Positions 14,635 through 14,653 of a stretch of 14,653 bases of DNA are shown one piece after another; the stretch's first letter is position 1, and every line of letters begins with the position of its first letter. The stretch comes from Actinomycetales bacterium Ga0077552. Its GTDB lineage: Bacteria > Actinomycetota > Actinomycetes > Actinomycetales > Microbacteriaceae. The translations under genes and the position numbers were made by a program. The stretch covers positions 1 through 14,653 of the forward strand of contig LNFD01000291.1 of assembly GCA_001464255.1 (NCBI GenBank), in the 5' to 3' direction. The notes beneath the pieces are model-generated. The model saw only the letters and a list, made by a program, of their open reading frames with translations, did not search any database and was not told the origin of the DNA.

Positions 14635-14653
14635 TCACGGCTCCTGTCGAACG

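Overview
The window is a high-GC, gene-dense bacterial chromosome segment. GC-rich codon use, PadR and AarF-type genes, a DUF2207 protein, DUF1801 and HEAT proteins, tRNA-Arg(CCU), and several genes whose -10 box sits about six bases before the ATG all point to an actinobacterium. Gene content and style resemble Microbacteriaceae; that placement is inference, because no rRNA or other strong taxonomic marker is present.

Layout. 1-200 is the tail of a membrane protein. 329-2608 is a PadR regulator followed after 3 bases by an AarF/ABC1/UbiB-family kinase-like protein. 2750-5660 is a tightly coupled three-gene MacAB-like export operon (membrane-anchored adaptor, ATPase, FtsX/MacB permease) whose genes overlap at their stop/start codons. 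5706-7513 is a DUF2207 membrane protein split by a one-base frame change at a run of six C. It converges on a VanZ-family gene (8046-7510, minus strand), and the two stop codons share a CTAG. A DUF1801 gene (8485-8072, minus) follows.

8486-12510 looks like an accessory segment with visibly lower GC and damaged genes. It holds a membrane-anchored hypothetical gene broken in two places (8736-9755), three copies of a TTCCGCAAACG-type repeat, a helix-turn-helix protein that looks like a recombinase-linked remnant (9867-10316), and a mercury/thiol-type locus. That locus is a MerR regulator with a damaged C-terminus, diverging from a small single-cysteine thioredoxin-fold protein and a MerA-like flavoprotein reductase. 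Between them lies a MerR-type promoter with a long spacer and an inverted repeat. The segment ends at tRNA-Arg(CCU) (12582-12511, minus), preceded by a 13-bp tandem repeat.

Core-like genes resume afterwards: a HEAT-repeat protein (13143-12613, minus), a divergently transcribed hormone-sensitive-lipase-type alpha/beta hydrolase (13182-14126), and an HNH endonuclease (14634-14134, minus).

The most interesting points are the C CCC CCG site that would fuse the two halves of the DUF2207 gene; the MerR-type operator built into an apparently leaderless promoter; the MerA-like reductase that lacks the C-terminal Cys pair and is paired with a single-Cys thioredoxin-fold partner; and the repeats and broken genes of the accessory segment. 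I did not find a clearly new defence or mobile system. No CRISPR array or rRNA gene is visible, and I see no convincing intrinsic terminator.
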